The translations under genes and the position numbers were made by a program. From Pseudomonas syringae (GTDB lineage Bacteria > Pseudomonadota > Gammaproteobacteria > Pseudomonadales > Pseudomonadaceae), in the NCBI RefSeq assembly GCF_001698815.1, contig NZ_LGSI01000020.1, positions 71,483 through 135,482 on the forward strand: DNA of 64,000 nt, given 5' to 3'. The notes under the pieces are model-generated. The model was not told the origin of the DNA. It did no database searches and saw only the letters and a list, made by a program, of their open reading frames with translations. Position 1 is the first letter of the stretch; every line of letters begins with the position of its first letter. Of this stretch, positions 28,380 through 37,261 are shown in pieces.

Positions 28380-29006
28380 TTATTTGGCGAACGCGTACTC
28401 GCCGCCCCGGCTGATCGCTTTTTTATAGGCCGGTCGCGCCTGAAACCTTTCTACCCAGGCCGCCAGATGCGGGTAGGGGCCAGTTTTGCCCTGCGCTTTG
28501 GCGAACTCGCCGATAAAGCTCATCTGGATGTCGGCACCGCTGAGTTCTTCGCCAACCAGATACGGCGTCAGGCCCAACGCGTTGTTCAGGTAGCCAAGAT
28601 AGTTATCCAGTTCCGAGTTGATGCGCGGCAGCAGCGGTGCGCCGGCATCGCCCAGGCGACCGACGTAGAGGTTAAGCATGAGCGGCAATATCGCCGAGCC
28701 TTCGGCAAAGTGCAGCCATTGAACGTATTCATCGTAGGTGGCGAACTCAGGGTCCGGTTGCAGCCTGCCGTGGCCATGACGGCGGATCAGATAGTCGACG
28801 ATGGCACCTGACTCGATCAGTACGTGGGGACCGTCCTCTATCACCGGGGACTTGCCCAGCGGGTTGATGGCCTTGAGTTCCGGCGGGGCGAGATTGGTTT
28901 TCGGATCACGCTGGTAGCGTTTGATCTCGTAGGGCAGGCCCAGCTCTTCGAGCAGCCAGAGGATGCGTTGCGAGCGGGAGTTGTTGAGGTGGTGGACGGT
29001 AATCAT
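28380..29006 (-). CDS. Glutathione S-transferase
   Basis: 208 residues from the ATG at 29004-29006, which has GGAGA 5 bp upstream; the open frame extends further upstream without a site. The thioredoxin-fold N-terminal domain carries HHLNNSRSQRILWLLEELG (Ser near 10 for glutathione), NPLGKSPVIEDG (cis-Pro) and LIESGAIVDYL. The helical C-terminal domain includes GEELSGADIQMSFIGE with the structural Asp. It conjugates or reduces electrophiles with glutathione. It is the next gene upstream of the dehalogenase-like gene on the same strand, but 330 bp apart with a REP element between. Confidence 0.93.
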   Translation of the reverse strand: MITVHHLNNSRSQRILWLLEELGLPYEIKRYQRDPKTNLAPPELKAINPLGKSPVIEDGPHVLIESGAIVDYLIRRHGHGRLQPDPEFATYDEYVQWLHFAEGSAILPLMLNLYVGRLGDAGAPLLPRINSELDNYLGYLNNALGLTPYLVGEELSGADIQMSFIGEFAKAQGKTGPYPHLAAWVERFQARPAYKKAISRGGEYAFAK

Positions 29007-29174
29007 GAGGTCTCCGGCGACAGGTTTGAAGTGTCTTAAGGAGACTACGCGAGTGGCGATGAGTGCCCGGTATTTTTTGACCGGTTTACGTAAGCGCCTG
29101 CAGCGGTAGGTGGCGTTGAGGGGATCAATGGGTAAAGATGGACCTTCAATTCGCAATGATCTGAAGGAACCAGC

Positions 29175-30422
29175 ATGCTTATTCGACGCTCACCCATCGC
29201 CGCCGCGCTCGCGTTTTCATTCTTGTCCTGTACCGCGTTCGCTAATGACCTGGCACCGGCTCAACTGCTGAAAAAAGCCGAGGCTGAACAAAAATCCTAT
29301 CTGGCCACCGTCAAACAGCTGGTGGACATTGATACCGGAACCGGCCAGGCGCCTGGCCTGAAAACCGTCAGCGCGGTGCTGGTCGAGCGGCTCAAGGCGT
29401 TGGGTGCTGAAGTCACCACGACACCTGCGAACCCGTCCGCTGGCGACAACATCGTCGGCACTCTCAAGGGTACTGGCAGCAAGAATTTTCTGCTGATGGT
29501 CCACTACGATACGGTGTTCGGGCCAGGCACAGCGGCGAAACGTCCGTTCAAACTCGACAGCGAACGCGCCTATGGTCCCGGTGTTGCTGACGCCAAAGGT
29601 GGCGTGGCGATGATTCTGCATTCGTTGCGGTTGCTGCAGGATGAGAAGTTCAAGGATTTCGGTACCCTCACGGTGCTGTTCAACCCCGATGAAGAAACCG
29701 GCTCCGCTGGTTCGAAAAAAATCATCGCTGAACTGGCCCGTCAGCACGACTACGTATTCTCGTTTGAGCCGCCAGACAGAGACGCAGTGACTGTCGCCAC
29801 CAACGGCATCAACGGTTTGATTCTCGACGTGAAGGGCAAGTCATCCCACGCCGGTTCCGCGCCTGAAGCCGGGCACAATGCGGCCATGGAGCTGGCGCAC
29901 CAGATGTTGCAGCTCAAGGATCTCGGCGATCCGGCCAAAGGCACCACGGTCAACTGGACGCTGATCAAGGGCGGCGAGAAGCGCAACATCATCCCGTCCA
30001 GCGCCTCGGCCGAGGCTGACATGCGTTACTCCGACCTGAGTGAAACCGACCGGGTACTCGCCGATGCCCAACGCATCGTGGCAAAAAAACTCATTGATGG
30101 CACTGAAGTGACGTTGCGCCTGGAAAAAGGCCGCCCACCATTGGCGAAAAATCCGGGCTCCGAGCAACTGGCAAAAACCGCACAGGCGCTTTATGGCGAA
30201 ATCGGTCACAACATTGAGCCTATCGCCATGCGTTTCGGCACCGATGCAGGCTATGCCTACGTACCGGACAGCGCCAAACCGGCCGTGCTTGAAACCATGG
30301 GCGTCGTCGGTGCCGGCCTGCACGCCGATGACGAATACATCGAGCTGTCGAGCATTGCTCCGAGGCTTTACCTGACCGTGGCGTTGATCACGCAGTTGTC
30401 TCAGGAAGATGCCGCGCCGTAA
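29175..30422 (+). CDS. Exported M20 metallopeptidase, carboxypeptidase G2 (glutamate carboxypeptidase) type
   Basis: 415 residues. A signal peptide ends at CTAFA|N near residue 23. Zinc ligands in CPG2 order are visible: H110 in LLMVHYDTV, D139 in GPGVADAKGG, E173/E174 in NPDEETGS, Glu in SFEPP near 198 and His near 386 in GLHADDEYI. The dimerisation insert with SSHAGSAPEAGHNA is present. The family removes C-terminal glutamate from folates and other N-acyl glutamates in the periplasm. GAAGGAA precedes the ATG. It is divergent from the GST gene. Confidence 0.92.
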   Translation: MLIRRSPIAAALAFSFLSCTAFANDLAPAQLLKKAEAEQKSYLATVKQLVDIDTGTGQAPGLKTVSAVLVERLKALGAEVTTTPANPSAGDNIVGTLKGTGSKNFLLMVHYDTVFGPGTAAKRPFKLDSERAYGPGVADAKGGVAMILHSLRLLQDEKFKDFGTLTVLFNPDEETGSAGSKKIIAELARQHDYVFSFEPPDRDAVTVATNGINGLILDVKGKSSHAGSAPEAGHNAAMELAHQMLQLKDLGDPAKGTTVNWTLIKGGEKRNIIPSSASAEADMRYSDLSETDRVLADAQRIVAKKLIDGTEVTLRLEKGRPPLAKNPGSEQLAKTAQALYGEIGHNIEPIAMRFGTDAGYAYVPDSAKPAVLETMGVVGAGLHADDEYIELSSIAPRLYLTVALITQLSQEDAAP

Positions 30423-30464
30423 TCAAGTCATTCGATCGCGGACGGCGAAAAATCAGGAGCCGTC

Positions 30465-30740
30465 TTAGCGATTTTCTCGCGTATGCCACAACCGCAGCAG
30501 ATAGATCGTCGAGCCCTGAATTTCGTAACGTAGCTCATAGCCCCCGATCAACAATCGCCGGACATCCCGGGACGCAAATTCCTCAAGGCGCTCACCCAGC
30601 CGTGGATTGTTGAGAAGCATCGTTGGTGTAGACGTCAGTTGTTGGACAGTACGGGCGGCGGCCGCGCGATTGACCAAGGCAAGAAATTCGTAAAGGCGGG
30701 CAAGATCGGAGAGTGCTTTGCTGGTCCACTTCAATTCCAT
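30465..30740 (-). CDS. ParE/RelE-family toxin
   Basis: 91 residues with the ParE pattern: WTSKALSDLARLYEFL at the start, NPRLGERLEEF in the middle and VRRLLIGGYELRYEI leading to LRLWHTRENR at the end. Members inhibit gyrase or cleave mRNA. Its ATG overlaps the antitoxin stop as TAATG, so the two are translationally coupled. Confidence 0.92.
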   Translation of the reverse strand: MELKWTSKALSDLARLYEFLALVNRAAAARTVQQLTSTPTMLLNNPRLGERLEEFASRDVRRLLIGGYELRYEIQGSTIYLLRLWHTRENR

Positions 30741-31012
30741 TACTTGGGCACCGGCAGGGGCGTGTCTGTAGCCAGGCTATCGGCCCATGCCTGAACCGAT
30801 TGATGATCAATAACACGTCCAGCATCAACATCGGCTAGCGCTTCCAGCGTCAAACGGCTGCGCTCTTCTTCTTGATCAATCCAGGCCGACAGGGCCTGTT
30901 TTACGATCCAGCCTTTGGAGCGTTCGAGGCGTAAAGCCAGCTCATCGACTTTTTCCGCCAAAGGCAATGGAACGTGCGCCGTGACCACGCGGGTGTCTGT
31001 ACTCTGGCCCAT
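30740..31012 (-). CDS. Ribbon-helix-helix antitoxin (ParD/CopG-like)
   Basis: 90 residues. The N-terminal strand VVTAHVPLPLAEKVDELA and helix ERSKGWIVKQALSAWID form the RHH DNA-binding fold. The acidic C-terminal half should bind the toxin. It precedes and overlaps the ParE-like gene. An inverted repeat 19 bp upstream of its start is the probable autoregulatory site. Confidence 0.92.
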   Translation of the reverse strand: MGQSTDTRVVTAHVPLPLAEKVDELALRLERSKGWIVKQALSAWIDQEEERSRLTLEALADVDAGRVIDHQSVQAWADSLATDTPLPVPK

Positions 31013-31030
31013 GACAAGTCCTCAACAGTT

Positions 31031-31057
31031 TGATTCAAAGTGATTGGAGTTGAATCA
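31031..31057 (-). promoter_or_regulatory. Inverted repeat operator of the toxin-antitoxin pair
   Basis: TGATTCAA and TTGAATCA form a perfect 8-bp inverted repeat with an 11-base spacer just upstream of the antitoxin start. Spacing of about 19 bp between half-site centres fits cooperative RHH binding. RHH antitoxins commonly repress their own promoter. Confidence 0.7.
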
Positions 31058-31211
31058 TAGTTGATGTGCCAGCTTGGTCAAGGGATTAAGGTCAACAGCA
31101 GTGGGCGCCATTATCCTGGGACTGGCGGCGGCCATGGCAGAATCGTTAGTGTAATAATTCCGTTACATACCGGGAGTAATTTGGCGCTTTCTCGCGGCTG
31201 GAAGAATAGTA

Positions 31212-33539
31212 GTGATTCGCCTGTTTTCTTCCTCGCTGGGCCTGTTGCGACTGCTCCTGGTGATGCTGTGCGCGGCCACACTTGTATTTCTGTGGGGGTT
31301 GTTTTTCCAGCAGAAAGCCACTTCCCATGACGAAGCGCTGGCAGCCAAGGCGGCCGAACATCTGAACCTGGCTACGATAGCTGCAGAAAACCTGCGTCAA
31401 CTGGTCGACCGCGCCCAGGCCATCGGCAAGGTTGCGCGAAGTGACATCGAAGACCGGGACCAACGCAGTTGGGGTTTGGTGCGCATGCTTGCCGAAGACC
31501 CGGTGCTCAAGCGCATGAGCCTGTACAGCCGCGATGGGCGTCTGCTTTCCGGCACTCATGTTGACGAGCCACAGCAACTGCCCGGGGATTGGCTGGCGCA
31601 ATTGCAGCACCACATTGATCGCAACGGCCTCAAACCCTTCCTGCCGGGGTTGCCCGACTCACAAAACGAATCCGCGCCGCCGAACTGGCGCCTGCCTTTC
31701 CTGTTGCCGTTGGCCGATCCTTCGATGCGGGAGCTCGACAGCATCCTTTTGGTGCAGCTGGATATCGGTTACCTGGCGGCACTCTTCGAACACATTGATC
31801 TGGGCCGCAGCGGCATGATGCGTTTGCTCGATAACGATGGCCATGAGCGGTTGCGGCTGACCAGCAGCGGCGTTGTGGTTTCCGGCGTGGCACTCAACCC
31901 GGAACTGTCGAGCAGTGGCGTTGAGTCTGGGGAAATCACCCAATACTCCGCTACCGCGCAATTCCAGAGCCTGTATCGCCGCACGTCACAGCGCGGCTTC
32001 AGTGTGATCGTCAGTCAACAGCGCGACGAAATCCTTGCCCCATCGCAACTCACCTATGAGCGGCAGCTCTGGCTGAATCTCTGTATGACGCTGTTCATTC
32101 TGGGCAGCCTGATCTGGACCCTGCGCGTGTTACACCGGCGCCAGGAAGCATTTGCGGAGTTGGAACAGGCCCAGCAAATCAATCAGGACTTGATAAGCCG
32201 GCTGGAGGAAGAGCACCGGCGCAGCAGTCATGCCGCAGCCACGGACCACTTGAGCGGTCTGCACAACCGGCGTCAGTTCATGGAGGTTGCGACACAGGTT
32301 TTGACGCAGCAGCGTGGCAAGCGGCAGTTGCTGGCCATTCTGTTCATCGATATGGACCGCTTCAAATCGATCAATGACTCCTTGGGACACCGGACCGGTG
32401 ATTTGCTGTTGCAGGCGATTGCCGGACGCATTAGTCGCTTGCTGGAGCCATGTGACGCAGCGGCGCGCTTCGGTGGCGACGAATTTGTCGTGCTGCTGGC
32501 CGGAGAACGAAGTGAGGAGCAGATCGACGCCTGGGCTCGAATGCTGGTGGACAAGCTTTCAGCGATTTACTCCCTCGAAGAGCATGAGCTCAGCACCAGT
32601 CCCAGTGTTGGCGTCAGCATTTGCCCGCGTGACGGCCAGGACGTCGAAGGCATGATCCGCTGCGCTGATGCGGCGATGTATTCGGCAAAAAGAGCGGGGC
32701 GCGGACAATATCGGTTTTTCGACCCGTCGCTCAACGTCGCGGACATCAAGGAGTTCACGCTGGAGCAGGCCTTTGCCGGGGCGCTGAGCGAGCGGCAGTT
32801 TCTGCTTCACTACCAGCCCCAGATCCGCCTGGACTCCATGCTCGTGGAAAGCTACGAAGCATTGGTGCGCTGGCAGCACCCTGACTTCGGATTGCTCTAT
32901 CCGGATCAATTTATCTCCCTGGCTGAGCGCAGCGGTTTCATCATTGCGCTCGGCTGGGAAGTGCTGCGCCTGGCGTGTGAGGATCTGGCGCGCTGGCAGG
33001 AACAGGGCAATCGCGCACGACTGGCAATCAATATCTCGGCGATACAGCTGCGCCAGGCCGACTTCAGCCGAAGGCTCCTCAGCGAACTTGACCACTACGA
33101 CATCGAGCCGCAGCAACTGGAGCTGGAAATTACCGAGACCTCGGTGCTGGATCATGAAGGGCAGGGCATCGAGCACCTTAAATCCCTGCGCGCCGCAGGT
33201 CTGGCTATCAGCCTGGACGACTTCGGTCAGGGTTACGCAGGTTTCGCCCACCTGCAATCGCTGCCGTTGACCAAGTTGAAGATCGATCGCGCGGTGATTG
33301 CGCCGTTGTCCAACAGCCCTGATGACAACCCCATCGTCGCCTCTACCATCATTCTGGCCAAACGCCTCGGGCTGGAGGTGGTCGCCGAAGGCGTGGAAAC
33401 CCGCGAGCAGGTCATTTGCCTGAAGCTGGCGGGCTGCGACATGGTTCAGGGTTATCACTTCAGTCGACCGCTGTCGTCGGCCCAGCTTCATGAATATCTC
33501 CCCTTTACCAACGCGATGGAAAAAGCATGCGCGCAGTAA
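31212..33539 (+). CDS. Membrane GGDEF-EAL protein (diguanylate cyclase/phosphodiesterase)
   Basis: 775 residues from a GTG start with GGAAGA upstream. A membrane helix covers about residues 10-30, a periplasmic sensor of about 240 residues follows, and a second helix lies near 282-302. The GGDEF domain has an intact RFGGDEFVVLL near 420; DHLSGLHNRRQFM opens it. The EAL domain has EALVRWQHP near 547, EITETSVLDH and DDFGQGYAGFAHL, so catalytic residues look intact. It can therefore make or break cyclic di-GMP. Its last codons overlap the start of a PhnD-like binding protein, suggesting a periplasmic ligand controls it. Confidence 0.93.
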   Translation: MIRLFSSSLGLLRLLLVMLCAATLVFLWGLFFQQKATSHDEALAAKAAEHLNLATIAAENLRQLVDRAQAIGKVARSDIEDRDQRSWGLVRMLAEDPVLKRMSLYSRDGRLLSGTHVDEPQQLPGDWLAQLQHHIDRNGLKPFLPGLPDSQNESAPPNWRLPFLLPLADPSMRELDSILLVQLDIGYLAALFEHIDLGRSGMMRLLDNDGHERLRLTSSGVVVSGVALNPELSSSGVESGEITQYSATAQFQSLYRRTSQRGFSVIVSQQRDEILAPSQLTYERQLWLNLCMTLFILGSLIWTLRVLHRRQEAFAELEQAQQINQDLISRLEEEHRRSSHAAATDHLSGLHNRRQFMEVATQVLTQQRGKRQLLAILFIDMDRFKSINDSLGHRTGDLLLQAIAGRISRLLEPCDAAARFGGDEFVVLLAGERSEEQIDAWARMLVDKLSAIYSLEEHELSTSPSVGVSICPRDGQDVEGMIRCADAAMYSAKRAGRGQYRFFDPSLNVADIKEFTLEQAFAGALSERQFLLHYQPQIRLDSMLVESYEALVRWQHPDFGLLYPDQFISLAERSGFIIALGWEVLRLACEDLARWQEQGNRARLAINISAIQLRQADFSRRLLSELDHYDIEPQQLELEITETSVLDHEGQGIEHLKSLRAAGLAISLDDFGQGYAGFAHLQSLPLTKLKIDRAVIAPLSNSPDDNPIVASTIILAKRLGLEVVAEGVETREQVICLKLAGCDMVQGYHFSRPLSSAQLHEYLPFTNAMEKACAQ

Positions 33540-34408
33540 TATTTTTGACTGTTCTGCTGATGACGATGCTGTCCAGCACCCTGGCTCATGCCGAGTGCAG
33601 TCAACAGAGTCTGCGCTTCGCAATCATCCCGAAGACCAACAAGACTGTAGAAGTGCTGGTGCTTGAGTATCAGCCGCTGCTGACGCGCCTGAGCACTGCG
33701 CTGGGAATTCCGGTGGAAATAGTCCCGGCCTCTTCCTATGAAAGCGTGATCGATGCAATTGTCTCCGGTGGCGTCGACATTGCCTGGCTTGGACCGGCGT
33801 CCTACATCCTCGCCCGCCAGCGCGACCCCCGTATTGAACCGTTCGCCAGCCTGACCATAAGCCCCGGCTATTTCACCCCGGCCGGGCATCACTATCAGTC
33901 ACTCTTGCTGAGTCGTCGCCAGGACGCCACTAGCCTTGAGGCATTGCGCGGCACTCAGGTCGCACTGAGCGATCCGGCGAGCACGTCAGGCAGTGTCGTG
34001 CCCAATGCCGAATTTTCGGCGCAAGCGGGGTTGCCGCTGACGCAGTTTTTCAGCTCTGTGGTGTATTCCGGTTCCCACGACAAGTCTCTGGATGCGCTCC
34101 TGGATGGCAGGGTGGACGCGGCATTTGTGGCAAGCGTGCGGGTTGACGCGTACCTGAACAGCGGGCGGATCACGCGTGACACGTTCAACGTGCTGTGGCG
34201 CTCGACTCCGATCTACTACGATCCTTATGTGTTCGGCGGTAGCCTGTGTCCATTGCTGAAAGAACGCATTCGCGCCGCGATGTTGAACGATCAGCAGGGC
34301 CTTGCCTCATTTCTGAAGGCTCAGGACGCTTCCGGTATTGTCCCGGCCAGCCATGCGGAATACGAGCCACTGCTGCAGCTGATGGGCAAAAAGCCAGTTG
34401 TGCCATGA
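33527..34408 (+). CDS. PhnD-like periplasmic substrate-binding protein
   Basis: 293 residues. The signal peptide ends at LAHA|EC near residue 22. SYESVIDAIVSGGVDIAWLGPASYILARQ and later SDPASTSGSVVPNAEF (blocks) match the phosphate/phosphonate PhnD/PtxB group. The gene overlaps the GGDEF-EAL gene by 13 bp and no ABC permease or ATPase is nearby. It is therefore more likely a periplasmic sensor subunit for the cyclic-di-GMP enzyme than a transport protein. The bound ligand cannot be predicted. Confidence 0.88.
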   Translation: MRAVIFLTVLLMTMLSSTLAHAECSQQSLRFAIIPKTNKTVEVLVLEYQPLLTRLSTALGIPVEIVPASSYESVIDAIVSGGVDIAWLGPASYILARQRDPRIEPFASLTISPGYFTPAGHHYQSLLLSRRQDATSLEALRGTQVALSDPASTSGSVVPNAEFSAQAGLPLTQFFSSVVYSGSHDKSLDALLDGRVDAAFVASVRVDAYLNSGRITRDTFNVLWRSTPIYYDPYVFGGSLCPLLKERIRAAMLNDQQGLASFLKAQDASGIVPASHAEYEPLLQLMGKKPVVP

Positions 34409-34522
34409 GTTCAGTCGTTCGCAGCGATCGGCTATCAGGCGATTGCCGACCACCTTTTTGTTTAGGAGTCTCTGCAGGTTTCACGATAATCTTTGCCACA
34501 CGTTCACTTGACCCGTTGACCG

Positions 34523-35719
34523 ATGACCAGATCTGAATTTTCTGTTGATATTGAAGCCGTCGGCTCTATTGAAGCCGTTCCGGTCATTTTGAGCATGGTC
34601 AAACACCTGACCGGGATGCGTTTCGCCGCTGTCGCCAGGGTCACTGAAAAAAACTGGGTGGCGTGTGCTGTCGATGATTCAATCAATTTTGGTTTGAAGC
34701 CCGGTGGCGAGCTGGTGCTGGAGTCGACCATCTGTCATGAAATTCGGCAACACCAAAGGCCTGTGATCTTCGGACACGCCAGCGCGCATCCCGTTTTTTC
34801 GTCACACCACACCCCCAAGCTGTATGGACTGGAAAGTTATATTTCCATCCCGATCATCAAGGCCAATGGCGACTTCTTCGGTACGTTATGTGCGATCGAT
34901 TCGGTACCGGCGAGTCTTGAAGAACCGGCTATCGTCAAGACCCTGACGCTGTTCGCCCAATTGATTGCGATGAGTCTCGATACCCAGAGCAACCTTGAGG
35001 CAACCCAGGCGGCGCTGGTCAACGCCAATGAAACGGGAATGCTGCGAGACCAGTTCATTGCTGTCCTGGGGCATGACTTGCGTACGCCCTTGAGTGCAAT
35101 CCGGATGAGCGCGGACCTGTTGGAAAGCAAAACAACGGAAAAGCGATCACTCAATCTGATTTCCGCCATCCGCAACAGCTCGGTACGCATGGGCGTCCTG
35201 ATCGAGAATGTCCTGGATTTCGCCCGTGGGCGGATGGGTGGCGGCATTCCCGTCAAGCGCCAACTGGTCGACGATCTGGGACATACGCTCAAGTTGACGC
35301 TGGATGAAGTACAAGCCTCGCACCCGCTTGCAATTCTGGATCATTCTCTGGACCTGCCGACGGGTGTCTACTGCGATGCGCTGCGTATCACGCAGCTCCT
35401 GTCAAACCTTCTGGGCAACGCAGTGACTCACGGGGCAAACGGGACACCTGTCGAGGTTCGGGCCTATTCGGAAAATGACGAGATCGTCCTGTCCGTGATC
35501 AATCAAGGGCCGCCGATTCCTACTCAACTGATGCCGTTGCTGTTCGAGCCGTTTACCCGTTCGGAAGCAGGACAGCGCGGGGAGGGGCTGGGCCTGGGGC
35601 TTTACATCGCCTCGCAGATTGTCAGCGCACACGGTGGCAGTCTCACCGTGACGTCGACTGTGGAGGCGGGAACAGCTTTTATTGCCCGACTCCCGGCGAA
35701 GATCAAATGGGTGGTTTAA
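34523..35719 (+). CDS. Soluble GAF-domain sensor histidine kinase
   Basis: 398 residues with no membrane segment. A GAF domain covers about residues 15-160 (ESTICHEIRQHQRPVIFGHA, LYGLESYISIPII). The phosphoacceptor helix has GHDLRTPLSAI near 188. ATP-binding motifs LSNLLGNAVTHG near 295 and GEGLGLGLYIASQIV near 352 complete a HisKA-HATPase core. No response regulator lies beside it on this strand. It follows the PhnD-like gene after 114 bp, and its ribosome-binding site is weak. It may relay a redox or small-molecule signal to a distant regulator. Confidence 0.9.
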   Translation: MTRSEFSVDIEAVGSIEAVPVILSMVKHLTGMRFAAVARVTEKNWVACAVDDSINFGLKPGGELVLESTICHEIRQHQRPVIFGHASAHPVFSSHHTPKLYGLESYISIPIIKANGDFFGTLCAIDSVPASLEEPAIVKTLTLFAQLIAMSLDTQSNLEATQAALVNANETGMLRDQFIAVLGHDLRTPLSAIRMSADLLESKTTEKRSLNLISAIRNSSVRMGVLIENVLDFARGRMGGGIPVKRQLVDDLGHTLKLTLDEVQASHPLAILDHSLDLPTGVYCDALRITQLLSNLLGNAVTHGANGTPVEVRAYSENDEIVLSVINQGPPIPTQLMPLLFEPFTRSEAGQRGEGLGLGLYIASQIVSAHGGSLTVTSTVEAGTAFIARLPAKIKWVV

Positions 35720-35726
35720 ACCTCCC

Positions 35727-35743
35727 CTGATCGAAACGATCAG
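35727..35743. terminator. Hairpin between convergent kinase genes
   Basis: CTGATCG-AAA-CGATCAG forms a 7-bp stem between the stops of two convergent histidine kinase genes. No long T-run is present on either strand. Confidence 0.45.
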
Positions 35744-37261
35744 CTATTTCCCCAGTGAATTCACATTCATCGAGCGCACCGCCCATTGCTCCGCCGTTTG
35801 CTGATCCACCGGCAGGGAGAAACGGAACGTCGCGCCGCGTCCGGGCACGTCGACCAACTGGATATCGCGGCCGTGCAGTTGCAGGATGCGATGCACAATG
35901 CGCAACCCCAGGCCACCATCGCGCCGTGAACCGCCGATGTTGAACGGCCGCAGGAACAGGCCTTCGCGCAGTTCAGCAGCAATGCCGGGGCCGGTGTCGC
36001 TGATCGTGACTTCTATTAAGGCGCCTTGCGGGCGCAGGCTGAGCTCGATTTCCCCACCTTCGGGCGTGTGGCGCAAGGCGTTGTCGAACAGGTTGGTCAG
36101 CACGCGCTCGATCAGCCCCAGGTCAGCGCAGGCGGCAGACACGTTGGGGGCGAAGGACGCCTTGAGTTCGACGCGCCGCGCCTCGGCCGTCAGTTCGAAT
36201 TTCTGGAAGATGTCCTGCACCAGATCAGTCAGCGGGAAACGCTCCAGCACCGGCTGCACGAAGCCGTGCTCCAGCCGCACCAGTTCCAGCAGCGATTGCG
36301 CCAGCCCGCCGACCTTGCGGCTCTGATCCAGCGCGATGCCCAGATAGCGGCGGCGATCAGCGGGGGACAATGTGGCGTCCTTGAGCGACAAGGTCTCCAG
36401 ATAGCCATGCAGTGAAGCCAGCGGCGTGCGCAAGTCGTGGGAGATGTTCGCAACCAATTCGCGGCGTTCCTGATCCTGGCGGGTCAACGAATTCCATTGA
36501 GCACTGAGGCGTTCCTGCATTTGCCGGAACGCGGCGTCGAGCATGGCAATTTCATCGTGGCTGGCTGCGTGTTCGGCGGGTGCTGTTGCCGGCGGAGCGA
36601 CTGGAGCGCCGTCGATATCGAACTGGCTGACGGTTTCGGTGAGGCGCCGCAACGGTCGGGTGATCAGGGCGAAAGCCGTAAGGCCTGCGATCAGGCACAA
36701 CAGCGCGACCAGTCCGATGGACAGCAGTGCGGTGTTGAGCGCCGCGCTGGTGGCACCGCGCTCGGCCAGACGATCGTGTTCTTCACTGAGCAGCACCACG
36801 TAGAGATAGCCAGCCGGCTTGCCATCCACGGTCAGCGGCGCCGCGCTGAACACCTTCCGCGCCTGGTCACTGCGCGGATCGTCACCGAGTATTGGCAAGG
36901 CATCGCCTTGAAGCAAACGATGGACGGGCGCCAGATCAATCCTGTCCCGACGTATGCGACCCTCGGGCGAAGCGCTGCCGACGACCCGCCCGTCAGTGTC
37001 GAGCAGATAGACTTCGACGCTGGGATTGACCAGCATCAGCTGATTGAACAGGTTGCGGACCGCGCCCGGCATCATGCCTTTGCTGTCCATCAGCACCGTA
37101 TCCCGGGCAATGTGTTGCGCCAGATCTCGCGACAGGCCTTGTACGACTTCCAGTTCATGCATCCGGTTGGCGCGCACCTGCATCCACGCTGACGTGCCGC
37201 AGCACACCAGCAGCAACACGGCGAACACCAACGACAGACGCTTGGTCAGGGTCAGCCTCAT
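35744..37261 (-). CDS. Membrane sensor histidine kinase of the Msr-linked two-component system
   Basis: 505 residues from the ATG at 37259-37261, which overlaps the TGA of the response regulator. Membrane helices at about residues 8-28 and 185-207 flank a periplasmic domain of about 155 residues. HAMP, HisKA (NISHDLRTPLASLHGYL near 285) and HATPase (LTNLFDNALRHTPEGG, then DTGPGI and GGLGLRIVHRI) follow. With the regulator it forms an EnvZ/OmpR-type pair, divergent from the exported methionine-sulfoxide repair genes. A role in sensing envelope oxidative or chlorine stress is inferred from that neighbourhood. Confidence 0.9.
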   Translation of the reverse strand: MRLTLTKRLSLVFAVLLLVCCGTSAWMQVRANRMHELEVVQGLSRDLAQHIARDTVLMDSKGMMPGAVRNLFNQLMLVNPSVEVYLLDTDGRVVGSASPEGRIRRDRIDLAPVHRLLQGDALPILGDDPRSDQARKVFSAAPLTVDGKPAGYLYVVLLSEEHDRLAERGATSAALNTALLSIGLVALLCLIAGLTAFALITRPLRRLTETVSQFDIDGAPVAPPATAPAEHAASHDEIAMLDAAFRQMQERLSAQWNSLTRQDQERRELVANISHDLRTPLASLHGYLETLSLKDATLSPADRRRYLGIALDQSRKVGGLAQSLLELVRLEHGFVQPVLERFPLTDLVQDIFQKFELTAEARRVELKASFAPNVSAACADLGLIERVLTNLFDNALRHTPEGGEIELSLRPQGALIEVTISDTGPGIAAELREGLFLRPFNIGGSRRDGGLGLRIVHRILQLHGRDIQLVDVPGRGATFRFSLPVDQQTAEQWAVRSMNVNSLGK

